In this document: one piece after another, positions 18,475 through 28,199 of the stretch
How positions within the stretch are numbered: the first letter of the stretch is position 1
Layout: every line of letters starts with the position of its first letter
Program-made: the position numbers and the translations under genes
DNA from: Bog-473 sp963744225
Lineage (GTDB): Bacteria; Actinomycetota; Acidimicrobiia; Acidimicrobiales; RAAP-2
Assembly (NCBI GenBank): GCA_963744225.1
Contig: CAVUSV010000004.1
Coordinates: 1,922,001-1,986,000, forward strand
Direction of reading: 5' to 3'
DNA: 64,000 bases
The notes under the pieces: generated by a model
Databases searched by the model: none
Told to the model about the DNA's origin: nothing
What the model saw: the letters and a program-made list of their open reading frames with translations, nothing else

Positions 18475-18796
18475 TGAGCTCGGGCGCAGCGGAGAGCCAA
18501 AGATCCATCCACGTCGAAACTCTGCAACCCGAATTATCTCGACACGGCGGACGAGGCTGCGGGAGACCCTTCAGCTGACAGCGGGACGCTCGGCGCGTCG
18601 TTGTAACACAGGCCGGATGGTTCGGTGTCACGACCATCTGGGCGCCAGATCGACCGCGGCCCGGCATCGCGTCACGCACGATCGAAGTCACCGAACCCCT
18701 CAGGAGACGAGAATCGCGTTCCGGCCTCGGCGGCCCGGCTCTAGACCTTCACGACATCATGTGCGCGGGTATCGCCTGCACGGTGACGTCTAGGGT
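18475..18796. other. Gap between convergent genes
   Basis: Here the 3' end of the GT4 meets the 3' end of the large membrane protein. I see no long open frame with a ribosome binding site and no strong terminator hairpin with a T-run. Confidence 0.3.
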
Positions 18797-21115
18797 TCAG
18801 TCGATTCCGACACCACCGTGCTCCCTTCGGCCAGAGGCAAGGATGATCACCAGTACAACGGCAAGGCCCCCGAGTCCGATGACGGTCGGAGATAGTTCGG
18901 TGGGAATCGTCGCCGCGGCGACGACCATCCCGAACACCATGCTGCCGACAATCCACCTGACAGAGGTCCGGTCGATGTTTCGTAGCGGCTTTCGACGCCG
19001 ACGCACTCGAACGAACGCAACGATCGCCACCGCAATGGCTGCCGCCATGACAACGGGATCTGTTCCCGTGGCCCCGGACCAAGGTCGTCCCGACGGCAAT
19101 GGTGGAACAGCCAACAGGCGAGACACGTCGTAAATTTGAATCGGGCCGTTGTCGTAAACGCGACCAATGGCCGGTACGGAGCTGAATTTATTCAGCTCGG
19201 CGGCAGTGAGGCGGGTGCCCGGCTTGGCCTCGCCTGGCTCGAAGTAGGTCCCGAATACCGGTAAAGATGACGCCAGCCGCCGGTCCACCACGATGTAGCG
19301 AATGTGATCCGTTCGGATCAGGCTGAGGTCGTTGCGGTCAAAGCGACTACCAAAGAAGAGAGGTGCGGGGTCGACGAATCCGCCGATTCCCGTGACCAGG
19401 TGGACGTCGGCGAAATCGGCCAGCAAGGCTCCGCTTTGTCGGTCGGCGGCCACATTCGACCCCGCCACCAAGTGCGTGGTGGCCCATTGGGCCGCGGCCA
19501 GCGAGGAAGCGTCGATCGAACGCTGATTCGCTCCGACCAGGTATGGGCCCGGTACATAGGTGATGTCAGGTCCGGAGCCGAAGATCATGCTCCCAAGGAA
19601 ACACACTGTGGCAATCAAGATTGTTGCGACGACCTCCAGAATGCGTCGCTTCTCGGAGAGGCGGGTGGCCAACCAGCTACCAATCACTATGGCCATGCCG
19701 AAGAAGATGAACGTGGTGGTCCGTTCTCCGACTTGGGAGCTCCCCGATGAGATGCTGGCAACCATGGCCAGTGGATATGCGGCGGCCACCGCAACAGGAA
19801 GAAATCGAAGCACGCAGCGAACGGCCGTACGCCTCCGGATCACGGCGAGCACGGACGGACAGAGCAGCAGGCAGAAGCAGGCCACGCCGGCCAGCATGAC
19901 CATCATCTCCCAGGACGAAGAGCCGCCTTGGCTCGAGTAGGTGTGGAACAGTGGTCGACTGCTGTGGCCTTGCCCAATGGCGGAACTGAAACCGTTCGAG
20001 GCGTCACTGAAGATCGGCCCTAGGTAAAAGACGAGATGACTTCCCACGAACGCAGTCCAACCGGAGACGAGGATGACGTTTGCCGAAGCAGCTAGTCCGA
20101 TAATGCGAGCCTCCTCGTAGCGACGATCTATCAAGAGCCCTACCGTCCAGACGACGAGCAGGGCGGCGGTCAGCCACGCCGTGAGGTGGTGCGTGGCCAC
20201 CAGAGCGCTCATGCTGGCGAGAGCGAGCAAGAAGTCGCGGTGGGCGTGAATGAATCCACGTCGGCTCACCGCGGCCGACGACGCGGAGCGGTCAGAGAGG
20301 GAGGTGGTGGTTCTCCTTCGGGACTGCGTGTCCAGCGATGACATCAGAAAGTGCACCGTCGCCACGGCAAACGCCAGTGCCAGGGGACCGTAGTCCCAGG
20401 AGGCGAAGGTGTAGAACGATGGATTTGCCGCGTAGACGAGCACGCCGATTCCCGCCGCGCGCGCTGAGCGGCAGAGCCTCTCGACGACCAGGAACACGCC
20501 CAGAACAACCACGATCCGCTGCGCCACTACCACAAGCAGCTGGGCGAGCACCACCGGCAACCCCGTCATCCACTTGACGGCGACTGTGAGCAACTCCAGC
20601 CCCGGATAATAGGAACTGACCGGCAAGAGGCTGTTATGGACCAAGAGCGTCCTGTTGTAGAGAAAACCGTTCAGGGTGGCCCCATGGATCAGCTCATCGA
20701 ACCAGTCGAAGATCAGCGGACTACGAACGTAGTAGGAGGCAAGCAGCCCAAGCCCAAGGGCCAACGACACCGCTACCCGCTCGGATCTGTCAGCGCTACC
20801 GCTCAGAAGCCGCCAGGCACAAGGGACGAAGATCGAGAGGAGTCCGACAAAGAACATTGGGAGGGCTGGCGCCTCGTGACCTGCCCGGGCCAACGCGTCC
20901 CCCAGCCCGGTCACCAACAGCCCCGCTCCGACGAGGGCGACGACGGTACCCAGTCGCGAAGTGCTCGATGGGCCAGGGGACAGCGGGCGGTCCGTCGCGT
21001 CGCGACCGAGAATTGACGATGGCCACTGCGAAAGCACCCTGACCGCAGTCATGATTAGGCTTTCGCGGGAAGGCAGTTGGACACTGTGAGGCCGACTGAT
21101 GTCAGCGTCGAACAC
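18797..21115 (-). CDS. Large polytopic membrane protein, possible GT-C or polymerase
   Basis: A 772-residue protein with roughly 14 hydrophobic helices, a loop with DWFDELIHGATLNGFLYN near residue 140, a His-rich stretch SALVATHHLTAWLTA near 310, and a large extracytoplasmic C-terminal domain (about residues 540-690) before two final helices. An acidic-His first loop and the overall shape resemble GT-C sugar transferases or O-antigen-polymerase-like proteins; the island has no other polymerase candidate. The identification is by topology and context only. An in-frame ATG at 21052 is an alternative start. Confidence 0.55.
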   Translation of the reverse strand: MFDADISRPHSVQLPSRESLIMTAVRVLSQWPSSILGRDATDRPLSPGPSSTSRLGTVVALVGAGLLVTGLGDALARAGHEAPALPMFFVGLLSIFVPCAWRLLSGSADRSERVAVSLALGLGLLASYYVRSPLIFDWFDELIHGATLNGFLYNRTLLVHNSLLPVSSYYPGLELLTVAVKWMTGLPVVLAQLLVVVAQRIVVVLGVFLVVERLCRSARAAGIGVLVYAANPSFYTFASWDYGPLALAFAVATVHFLMSSLDTQSRRRTTTSLSDRSASSAAVSRRGFIHAHRDFLLALASMSALVATHHLTAWLTAALLVVWTVGLLIDRRYEEARIIGLAASANVILVSGWTAFVGSHLVFYLGPIFSDASNGFSSAIGQGHSSRPLFHTYSSQGGSSSWEMMVMLAGVACFCLLLCPSVLAVIRRRTAVRCVLRFLPVAVAAAYPLAMVASISSGSSQVGERTTTFIFFGMAIVIGSWLATRLSEKRRILEVVATILIATVCFLGSMIFGSGPDITYVPGPYLVGANQRSIDASSLAAAQWATTHLVAGSNVAADRQSGALLADFADVHLVTGIGGFVDPAPLFFGSRFDRNDLSLIRTDHIRYIVVDRRLASSLPVFGTYFEPGEAKPGTRLTAAELNKFSSVPAIGRVYDNGPIQIYDVSRLLAVPPLPSGRPWSGATGTDPVVMAAAIAVAIVAFVRVRRRRKPLRNIDRTSVRWIVGSMVFGMVVAAATIPTELSPTVIGLGGLAVVLVIILASGRREHGGVGID

Positions 21116-21136
21116 CGGACTTCACCGTGAGCGACA

Positions 21137-21505
21137 GTGAGCGAGGTACCGGGAACGGCCCGGCGTTCGCGTTCCCAGGTTGTGCTGGGGTGCATCGGAC
21201 TGGTTCTCTTCGCGACGGGAATCCTACTGGCAGCCGTTACAGCCGGGAAGGAGTGGGAGCCTCCCGTCGAGTTGTCCGTTGTCCACGACCAGGCCGGGCG
21301 ATTGTTTGCCAGCGTGGAATTTGGCTCGACGGGACCAACGGCGCTGCGGCTTGAGGTTGTCGCCCACGGCAAGGTTCTGTGGTCATTCCCGCTCGCACGC
21401 CACGCCGCCGCACAAAGGGTCATCCTCCCGAGCCGCCTCCTCGGCCCCAAGTCACGCGTGGTTGTGGTGTCGAAGGGTCATACCCTGCGTGAGGCTAGCG
21501 GGTGA
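21137..21505 (+). CDS. Small single-pass membrane protein
   Basis: A 122-residue protein starting GTG 21137, divergent from the large membrane protein by only 21 bases. One membrane segment (VVLGCIGLVLFATGILLAAV) follows a basic N-terminus, so the C-terminal 80 residues are outside the cell. They form a short beta-rich domain ending SRVVVVSKGHTLREASG. No family recognised. It may be an accessory protein of the glycan locus. Confidence 0.5.
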   Translation: MSEVPGTARRSRSQVVLGCIGLVLFATGILLAAVTAGKEWEPPVELSVVHDQAGRLFASVEFGSTGPTALRLEVVAHGKVLWSFPLARHAAAQRVILPSRLLGPKSRVVVVSKGHTLREASG

Positions 21506-21568
21506 CAAGTATTGAACAGGGTGCGATTGTGATCTTGGCTGCGGGGAGCGTCGGGTGAGCACCGAGCC

Positions 21569-22693
21569 TCAACGAGCGGGTTTGCCTTGCGATGCGGATG
21601 CCCGTGGACGGCTGCCAACATTGTCAGCGATTCCCCGAAGATATCCAGCGACGGTGCCGAGAAGCCCGACGCATATCATGGCGGAGCGGGTAAAGCCCCA
21701 GTAATCACCCCGGAGAGTGCATCGCAGGCCGTCGAGGACACCGCGGGGCAACGTAGAGAGGACGTATCTCCGCTCGCTTGACAAGGCTTGATCGCGGCCG
21801 GCGCGCTGGGCTACTGCTGCCTTCGATATTCCCTCTGCGTAACAACGCCTGAGGAAGTAAGGGACCCTCGCACGTTCTACCGCGACATGGTGGTAAACGA
21901 TGGCGTGGGGGACATGGAGGATTTGCGCTCCAACGAGGATCCGCCGCAAACGTATGGCGAACTCGGTCTCCTCGCAACCCAGCGGGTGCGAGCCGACGCG
22001 TCCCATCGCCGTATCGAAGGAACCGATCACATCGAAGACCGAGCGCCGGAACGACATGCCGGCGCCGATGAGATTTCGTTGAGGTTCCACGGCGGTCGGC
22101 AGACCCAGGTAACTGCAGCCGACGACCCAATCGAATTCGCGCGGGAACCAACCGGGGCGGACTCCTCCAGGCCAGACTGGAATCGCAACCCCACCTGTAC
22201 CCGCGACATCAGAGCGGTACTGCTCGAGCAGCTCCTCTAACCAGCCGGGATCCGCTTCTGCGTCATCGTCGAGGAAGGCCACAACATCACCAATGGCGAG
22301 TCGAACGCCGGTGTTCCGCGCACCGGACAGACCCTGCTCGTCCCCATTTGGACACACTTCGACGTCGCTCGGGAATGAAGACTGAGCACGCTCGAGCAAC
22401 TGTGGATTGTGATCGATGACGACGAGGAACTGATCGGGAAGCCGCCGCTGGGCGCGCAAGGATGCGACCGCATTGAGGAGTGAGTCCCAGCGACGCTCTG
22501 CAAAGGCGCATATGACGACCGTCACGGTGCGCGGTTGTCCGAAGCCGAGCCGACCTTGCAGGCTTTCGACTCCGAGGGGAGTCGGGACGACGCCCGACGT
22601 GGGGTCCGGTCGTGGTTTGCCGCTCTGTCTTCTGACGTCGCCAGAAACCTGTCCCATGTCCCCACCCGCCACACGATGCGCATGAATACCCAT
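21569..22693 (-). CDS. GT2 glycosyltransferase
   Basis: The start ATG at 22693 has a strong GGAGGAGG site 7 bases upstream, so the frame's earlier ATG (22771) is rejected. The 374-residue GT-A enzyme has TVTVVICAFAERRWDSLLNAV, GLSGARNTGVRLAIGDVVAFLDDDAEADPGWL (with the DDD metal site) and a later LGCEETEFAIRLR acceptor motif. The C-terminal 40 residues include one membrane-like helix (AMICVGLLGTVAGYLRG). This is the rhamnosyltransferase-type GT2 pattern common in exopolysaccharide loci. Confidence 0.85.
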   Translation of the reverse strand: MGIHAHRVAGGDMGQVSGDVRRQSGKPRPDPTSGVVPTPLGVESLQGRLGFGQPRTVTVVICAFAERRWDSLLNAVASLRAQRRLPDQFLVVIDHNPQLLERAQSSFPSDVEVCPNGDEQGLSGARNTGVRLAIGDVVAFLDDDAEADPGWLEELLEQYRSDVAGTGGVAIPVWPGGVRPGWFPREFDWVVGCSYLGLPTAVEPQRNLIGAGMSFRRSVFDVIGSFDTAMGRVGSHPLGCEETEFAIRLRRILVGAQILHVPHAIVYHHVAVERARVPYFLRRCYAEGISKAAVAQRAGRDQALSSERRYVLSTLPRGVLDGLRCTLRGDYWGFTRSAMICVGLLGTVAGYLRGIADNVGSRPRASASQGKPAR

Positions 22694-22968
22694 CGTGTCT
22701 CCTCCTCCGGCGCTCTCGGCCCCAATAGCCTCGACGGCGTCGGCAGAGCGCAAGATCCAGTGTTTCATCACCTCCGAATGTGTTCAAGACGAACGGTCGG
22801 CCGGTCAGGTAAGGAGTCGGGGCACGAGCGGCTGTGCCGTCGAGATGGCAGCTTTCCTGTGTCCGGCTCGCGGCGCACAGGTGGCGACGCATCGACTTCG
22901 ACGGACCCGATTGACGGCCTTGCCTCAGACGGGCACAGTATTCCTACTCGGTTGCGGAGAGGCGAGTG

Positions 22969-23895
22969 ATGGTTGCAGAACCCGTAAGGCACGTCACCAG
23001 GGCGATCGGACAAATTGCCCTCGACGACGGCTTCCCCGAGCGACCCGTGGAATTCATCCATGATCTCCACCTCGAAGACCGCTTGGACCTCGCGGCAGTC
23101 GCAGATCTCGCGGACCGGCTGCCACGCCAATCGGTGATCTCCGACACAGCGGCGCAGCCCCTTCTGGTTCCTCAAGGGGGTCCGCCTCGGGGTGCCCTGG
23201 AACGTCCTGGCGACGTCATCCGCGATTTGTCCAACGCCAACGCCTGGCTCACCTTGCTCAACGTGGAAGACGATCCCGGCATGGCAGAACTCATGAACAC
23301 CCGTCTCGACCAGCTCGAATCCGGAATGCTCGCCGAGCAGGGCAGGATGCGTAAGCGGGTTGCGTTCGTCTTTGTCTCCTCCCCGAATTCGGTGACGCCA
23401 GTCCATTTCGACATCGAGCACAGCCTGTTGATGCAGGTGCGGGGGAGCAAAACGGTCAGCGTCGGGTGTTTCGAGAGCGACGCCGTTCGACGACACGAGA
23501 TCGACAGGTACTGGGACGGGTCCCACGGGCGGATTGAGACTCTACCTCGGGAGGTCGCCGCGTACACTCTGAAGCCGGGGCGGGCGGTGTACATACCCGC
23601 TGGCACTCCGCACTGGGTGCAGAACGGTCCCGACATTTCGTTGTCCGTGACCCTCACGTACTTCACCAATGCCACCGTGCGCGAGAACCGCATCGAGGAC
23701 TTCAACTCTCGGCTTCGGCGGCGGCACCTGAACCCGCGCGAGCCGGGGCGTTCGGCCACCGTAGATTCGGCCAAGATCTGCGCCATGGGTGTCTGGGCCA
23801 TCGGACGACGACTCCGGTTCGCCGCAGTCGGTCCGAAGCAGCAAAGGGGCCAAACCCCTGCGGATGGAGCGGACTACCGGGCGGAGGGGACGTAG
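22969..23895 (+). CDS. JmjC/cupin-8-like protein
   Basis: The 308-residue protein has a double-stranded beta-helix with metal ligands H146 and D148 (VTPVHFDIEHSLLMQVRG) and distal H215 (VYIPAGTPHWVQNG). This HxD...H set is that of Fe(II)/2-oxoglutarate JmjC-type oxygenases and ribosomal or aspartyl hydroxylases. An oxygenase role is likely but not proven; the 2-oxoglutarate-binding Lys/Arg cannot be fixed by eye. GTG 22966 is an equally good start. It sits convergent with a FemAB-like acyltransferase inside the glycan island. Confidence 0.7.
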   Translation: MVAEPVRHVTRAIGQIALDDGFPERPVEFIHDLHLEDRLDLAAVADLADRLPRQSVISDTAAQPLLVPQGGPPRGALERPGDVIRDLSNANAWLTLLNVEDDPGMAELMNTRLDQLESGMLAEQGRMRKRVAFVFVSSPNSVTPVHFDIEHSLLMQVRGSKTVSVGCFESDAVRRHEIDRYWDGSHGRIETLPREVAAYTLKPGRAVYIPAGTPHWVQNGPDISLSVTLTYFTNATVRENRIEDFNSRLRRRHLNPREPGRSATVDSAKICAMGVWAIGRRLRFAAVGPKQQRGQTPADGADYRAEGT

Positions 23896-23899
23896 GCGG

Positions 23900-25048
23900 T
23901 CAGGCCTTCCACCGACCGATCGTGGATCTCCCCAAGCGAACGCATCGGACGGCTGTTTGCGCGGCCTGGGACGTGGCCGCCCTACTGACACCCCCAAACC
24001 GCCCTACAAGCCCCTTGCCTGCGACCAGCCTCAACATCTCCCGATGGTTCGGGGCGAACCGTCCCTTGTAGGGCTCGTCGCCTCGGAGGAAGTCGACTTC
24101 GTTGAAGCCCCGAGCACAGGCGTCGTCGATGATGGCGGCGAGCAAGACAGTTGTCGTCCCCCGCCAGCGGGGATTGTCAAGCCGGGCGCTTTGATAGAGG
24201 CTCACACGACCGCCCACCTCGAACGCCACCACGGTAGCGACGACCAGGCTGTCGTTCCCGAGTTCGTGCACAACCACCTCATCAGCCTCAGCCGCACCAG
24301 CGCACCCAGCCGCAAAGCGATCGAAGACGGGAAGGAAGCGGGAGCGGTTTCCCCACTGCGACCGATGGAGCTCGCGCAGAGTTTCGAGGCGCCCGAGGAC
24401 GGCTCCGCCTCGGATCGTCCGATGCGCCACTCCATCGGCCGCGAGGAGGGTAGAAGAGCGACGGAGTTTCCGACGGAAGTGCGGGGGCAGCGTGGCCCGG
24501 TACGCCTCTGCGCTGTCGGGCAACGTCGTAAAGGGGGCGACTGCCATGGGCTCGCAACGAACATGGCCGGGCAGCGCTTCGATCAACAGTGACCCGGTCC
24601 GAATGCCCTGGAGGTCCAATAGGCGCCCGCCAGGACGACAGAGCCAGTCCCTGAGGAGGCTAACCACCTCGGCTTCGTGGCCGGGGGCGGCCAGAAGATC
24701 GAGGTGGTCCGGGCACAACGAGCCGCCTCCCATCATCCGGATGCTTGGATACGGATGCCGGCTCTCCAGGGCGAGGCCTCCGAGGAGGCGCGCCTCGTCG
24801 ACAACGAGCAGGAATTGGCGGCCAGATCCGCCGGCCCCGGTCAGCCACCACGATCGCAGGAAGGGCGACGGAAGCAGGGAAGAATCCACCAGTTGATCCC
24901 ACTGCGCGGCCCACCCGCCGAGGACACGGACGTCAAGCAGGCTTGGCGGAGTCACGAGGGGGTCTCGCGCCACACGGTCACGATCGGAGGGCGGGCGCAT
25001 CGCTTCAGCAGTCGCCCCTCTATCGGCCCGAACATCCTCACGCTCCAT
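23900..25048 (-). CDS. FemAB/BioF2-like GNAT acyltransferase
   Basis: The 382-residue protein belongs to the Acetyltransf_6 group: an N-terminal GNAT-like half (PFLRSWWLTGAGGSGRQFLLVV) and a C-terminal half with LPPHFRRKLRRSSTLLAADG, TVVAFEVGGRVSLYQSARL and CARGFNEVDFLRGDEPYKGRFAP. Members acylate sugars or aminoacylate cell-wall lipids, often in exopolysaccharide loci. The start ATG 25048 lies inside a 963-bp direct repeat whose other copy (27237-28199) contains a stub of this gene's 5' end. Convergent with the JmjC-like gene (4-base gap). Confidence 0.75.
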   Translation of the reverse strand: MEREDVRADRGATAEAMRPPSDRDRVARDPLVTPPSLLDVRVLGGWAAQWDQLVDSSLLPSPFLRSWWLTGAGGSGRQFLLVVDEARLLGGLALESRHPYPSIRMMGGGSLCPDHLDLLAAPGHEAEVVSLLRDWLCRPGGRLLDLQGIRTGSLLIEALPGHVRCEPMAVAPFTTLPDSAEAYRATLPPHFRRKLRRSSTLLAADGVAHRTIRGGAVLGRLETLRELHRSQWGNRSRFLPVFDRFAAGCAGAAEADEVVVHELGNDSLVVATVVAFEVGGRVSLYQSARLDNPRWRGTTTVLLAAIIDDACARGFNEVDFLRGDEPYKGRFAPNHREMLRLVAGKGLVGRFGGVSRAATSQAAQTAVRCVRLGRSTIGRWKA

Positions 25049-25994
25049 GTGCCGGCTGCCCGCAGCCATCGCCGGCGTCGTTCGAACCCACCTTAGGGAG
25101 TCGTCGCCTCCGCGAGCCACAGACTCGGGATCGTGCTCAAGAGGTCAGAAAGATGGAGCGACGCACTACGAGTACGCCTGTACCTCGGCAACCTCCATGG
25201 AGGAGGTGGGCGTGTTCGCAGTTGTCGGCGTATGGAACCCTGCTTTCTGAGAAGCCACCTCGAGCTCCAGCATGATGTCGTACGGCTCCGGGGTGATCGT
25301 TGCAGTTGACTCCAGCGTCTGCCACACCTGGTGACCGTCGAAGTAGGTAGTGATCGACACGCCAGGGATGTACCGGACACCGTAGGTGTGATATCCAGCT
25401 GATATATCGACGCCGCCGGGCGTGCCCCAGTTTGCCCCCGTCTGCGATCCGACGGTGGGGAAGTAGTTGGAGCTACCGCTCTCGTTCATCGGACCGATAT
25501 TGCCGTACATGCCCCCCTCGAAACCGTCGATCTCGTTGAACGGGGTGCCCCCGACAGGAGGCAGAAACCAGAGCGCAGGCCACATACCGTGGCTCATGTC
25601 GGGCATTTTTATCTTCGCTTGCACGTACCACCCCGTCGACGGCAGGGTGAACTTTCCTTCGGTCGTGACGATGCCGCTGATCCACGGGTAGGTGCTCGCC
25701 CATTGATTCGTGTTGGGCTGCGCCGTCAGCGTCAGACCGTTGTCCACGCTCACCTGTGAAGGCCCGTACATCGACTGGACGTACCCTGTGCCGCCGTTGG
25801 CCACCGAGGTCGGCCCCGAATACGGCAAGGGCAGGTTGCCCTTGTTGTTCCAGACAACTCCCGATGATCCCAAGTAGGTCACCCAATTCTTGGTGTCGAG
25901 GGTCGTCCCGCTGAACTGGTCGTCCAAGATCAGCCGCTGGGCCGTGTAGCCGGCTGGAGCCGGCATGCCACCGGACGGTGCGGTCGTCGTCGTC
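25032..25994. repeat. 963-bp direct repeat, copy A
   Basis: This segment appears identical, base for base as far as I can read, to 27237-28199 (offset 2205). It covers the first 17 bases of the FemAB-like gene, the intergenic gap and the whole GH16 domain of the first glycosidase, ending inside its Thr-rich linker. Confidence 0.9.
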
Positions 25995-27046
25995 GTAGTC
26001 GTTGTAGTCGATGGAGTGGTCGTCGAAGTCGTCGATGTCGTCGAAGTCGTCGAAGTGGTTGTTGTCGTCGAAGTCGATGTCGTCGATGTCGTCGACGTCG
26101 TCGAAGTGGTTGTTGTCGGCTCACCGGTCGACCGTTGCGGAGCGTAGGTCGGATCGTTTCCGTTCGAGACGACGAGCGTGTAGCTCGGCCGGACCGGGTG
26201 GACGATGATGCCGGTCACGTAGGCCCCTTGACCGGGGGCCAGCGAGCTGTCACCGGCCAGCGATCCGTTATTGGTCGCGTTGCCGAACGCGAAGACCTCG
26301 CCGCTTGTGGCGACGAGCCAGTAGCCGCCGCCATCGGGAGTGGGCGCCATCGCCACGATGCGCCCGGGCGAATTGATGGCCTGGGTCGAGCTCGCGAAGC
26401 CCGCGTCTCCGTACGGGAACACCTCGCCGTCTGTTGCCACAAGCCAGTAACCGCCGCCGTCGGGGGTGGGCGTCATGCCGACGATGGGTTGGCTGAGGTT
26501 GAGGCCGGTGGCTGCCGGGGAGCCGTAGAACTGCGCGTTCCCGAACGAGAACACCTCGCCGTTGGCCGCGGCGAGCCAGTAACCGCCGCCATCGAGTGTC
26601 GCCGCAATGGCGACGATGCTGGAGTTGAGGTTGCTGCTCGCGGCCGTACCTTCGTACACGGCGTCGCCGAAGGGGAAAACGGCGCCGCTTGAGGACGCAA
26701 GCCAGTAGCCACCCCCGTCCGGTGTTGGCGCTATTGCGACAATGAGCGACGTCCGGTCCGAGCTCGGGAGGGACCCGTAGGACGGCGCACCACCGCGGCT
26801 GGCCACCTGGCCCGAGCTGTCGGTGGTCCAGAACCCCCCAGCCGGGTCGGCGGCCAAATCTCCACCAGCTCCATAGTTCTGCGTGAGCGTGGACGACGGC
26901 TGCTGAGCGCCAGACGATGTCGGCAAGAGCACTGCCGGGGCCACGAGCCCTCCAGCCACGATTGCCGCGCAGCCGAGAGATTGTGCGATGCCCACCAGCC
27001 TGTGCACGGAACGGTAGGTGGGGATTCGGGCGCTTGGGCGCCTCAT
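25166..27046 (-). CDS. Secreted GH16-type glycosidase with propeller-like repeats
   Basis: A 626-residue secreted enzyme from ATG 27046. A signal peptide with AIVAGGLVAPAVLL is followed by five diverged repeats of the form GGGYWLVATDGEVFPYGDA (about residues 60-300), then a Thr/Ser linker encoded by GTC/GAC-type triplets, then a GH16 domain. The GH16 active-site motif is NEIDGFEGG (E-x-D-x-x-E), and the fold continues with YHTYGVRYIPGVSITTYFDG. GH16 enzymes cleave beta-1,3 or beta-1,4 glucans and galactans. A role in trimming or releasing the island's glycan is inferred. The last 340 residues are duplicated in the next gene. Confidence 0.85.
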   Translation of the reverse strand: MRRPSARIPTYRSVHRLVGIAQSLGCAAIVAGGLVAPAVLLPTSSGAQQPSSTLTQNYGAGGDLAADPAGGFWTTDSSGQVASRGGAPSYGSLPSSDRTSLIVAIAPTPDGGGYWLASSSGAVFPFGDAVYEGTAASSNLNSSIVAIAATLDGGGYWLAAANGEVFSFGNAQFYGSPAATGLNLSQPIVGMTPTPDGGGYWLVATDGEVFPYGDAGFASSTQAINSPGRIVAMAPTPDGGGYWLVATSGEVFAFGNATNNGSLAGDSSLAPGQGAYVTGIIVHPVRPSYTLVVSNGNDPTYAPQRSTGEPTTTTSTTSTTSTTSTSTTTTTSTTSTTSTTSTTTPSTTTTTTTTTAPSGGMPAPAGYTAQRLILDDQFSGTTLDTKNWVTYLGSSGVVWNNKGNLPLPYSGPTSVANGGTGYVQSMYGPSQVSVDNGLTLTAQPNTNQWASTYPWISGIVTTEGKFTLPSTGWYVQAKIKMPDMSHGMWPALWFLPPVGGTPFNEIDGFEGGMYGNIGPMNESGSSNYFPTVGSQTGANWGTPGGVDISAGYHTYGVRYIPGVSITTYFDGHQVWQTLESTATITPEPYDIMLELEVASQKAGFHTPTTANTPTSSMEVAEVQAYS

Positions 27047-27236
27047 TGGTTCAACGGTACCGTGATTGCGGCCCCCCACGCGAGGTGTTCGGCGCAAAGT
27101 TCATCGAACCGTCGCGAAGGGGCCATCCTCCGCCGACTTCCGAACCGGCGGTGGCCGCGGAGACAGGGCTCGCGCTGTCATGGCAGATCTGCAGGCCTAC
27201 ATCCCGTGTTGCTACAAGGGCTCGATCGCCGGGAGC

Positions 27237-28199
27237 ACATCCTCACGCTCCATGTGCCGGCTGCCCGCAGCCATCGCCGGCGTCGTTCGAACCCACCTTA
27301 GGGAGTCGTCGCCTCCGCGAGCCACAGACTCGGGATCGTGCTCAAGAGGTCAGAAAGATGGAGCGACGCACTACGAGTACGCCTGTACCTCGGCAACCTC
27401 CATGGAGGAGGTGGGCGTGTTCGCAGTTGTCGGCGTATGGAACCCTGCTTTCTGAGAAGCCACCTCGAGCTCCAGCATGATGTCGTACGGCTCCGGGGTG
27501 ATCGTTGCAGTTGACTCCAGCGTCTGCCACACCTGGTGACCGTCGAAGTAGGTAGTGATCGACACGCCAGGGATGTACCGGACACCGTAGGTGTGATATC
27601 CAGCTGATATATCGACGCCGCCGGGCGTGCCCCAGTTTGCCCCCGTCTGCGATCCGACGGTGGGGAAGTAGTTGGAGCTACCGCTCTCGTTCATCGGACC
27701 GATATTGCCGTACATGCCCCCCTCGAAACCGTCGATCTCGTTGAACGGGGTGCCCCCGACAGGAGGCAGAAACCAGAGCGCAGGCCACATACCGTGGCTC
27801 ATGTCGGGCATTTTTATCTTCGCTTGCACGTACCACCCCGTCGACGGCAGGGTGAACTTTCCTTCGGTCGTGACGATGCCGCTGATCCACGGGTAGGTGC
27901 TCGCCCATTGATTCGTGTTGGGCTGCGCCGTCAGCGTCAGACCGTTGTCCACGCTCACCTGTGAAGGCCCGTACATCGACTGGACGTACCCTGTGCCGCC
28001 GTTGGCCACCGAGGTCGGCCCCGAATACGGCAAGGGCAGGTTGCCCTTGTTGTTCCAGACAACTCCCGATGATCCCAAGTAGGTCACCCAATTCTTGGTG
28101 TCGAGGGTCGTCCCGCTGAACTGGTCGTCCAAGATCAGCCGCTGGGCCGTGTAGCCGGCTGGAGCCGGCATGCCACCGGACGGTGCGGTCGTCGTCGTC
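27237..28199. repeat. 963-bp direct repeat, copy B
   Basis: Identical in reading to 25032-25994. It carries the GH16 domain of the second glycosidase plus the intergenic sequence and a 5' stub of the FemAB-like gene, which here has no downstream body. The left end is at the CACATCC / AACATCC difference; the right end is in the repetitive GTCGTC linker, a likely recombination point. Confidence 0.9.

Noticed and set aside
25070..25090. GTTCGAACCCACC as a tRNA T-loop
   Set aside because: It lies in the 963-bp repeat with no surrounding cloverleaf on either strand.
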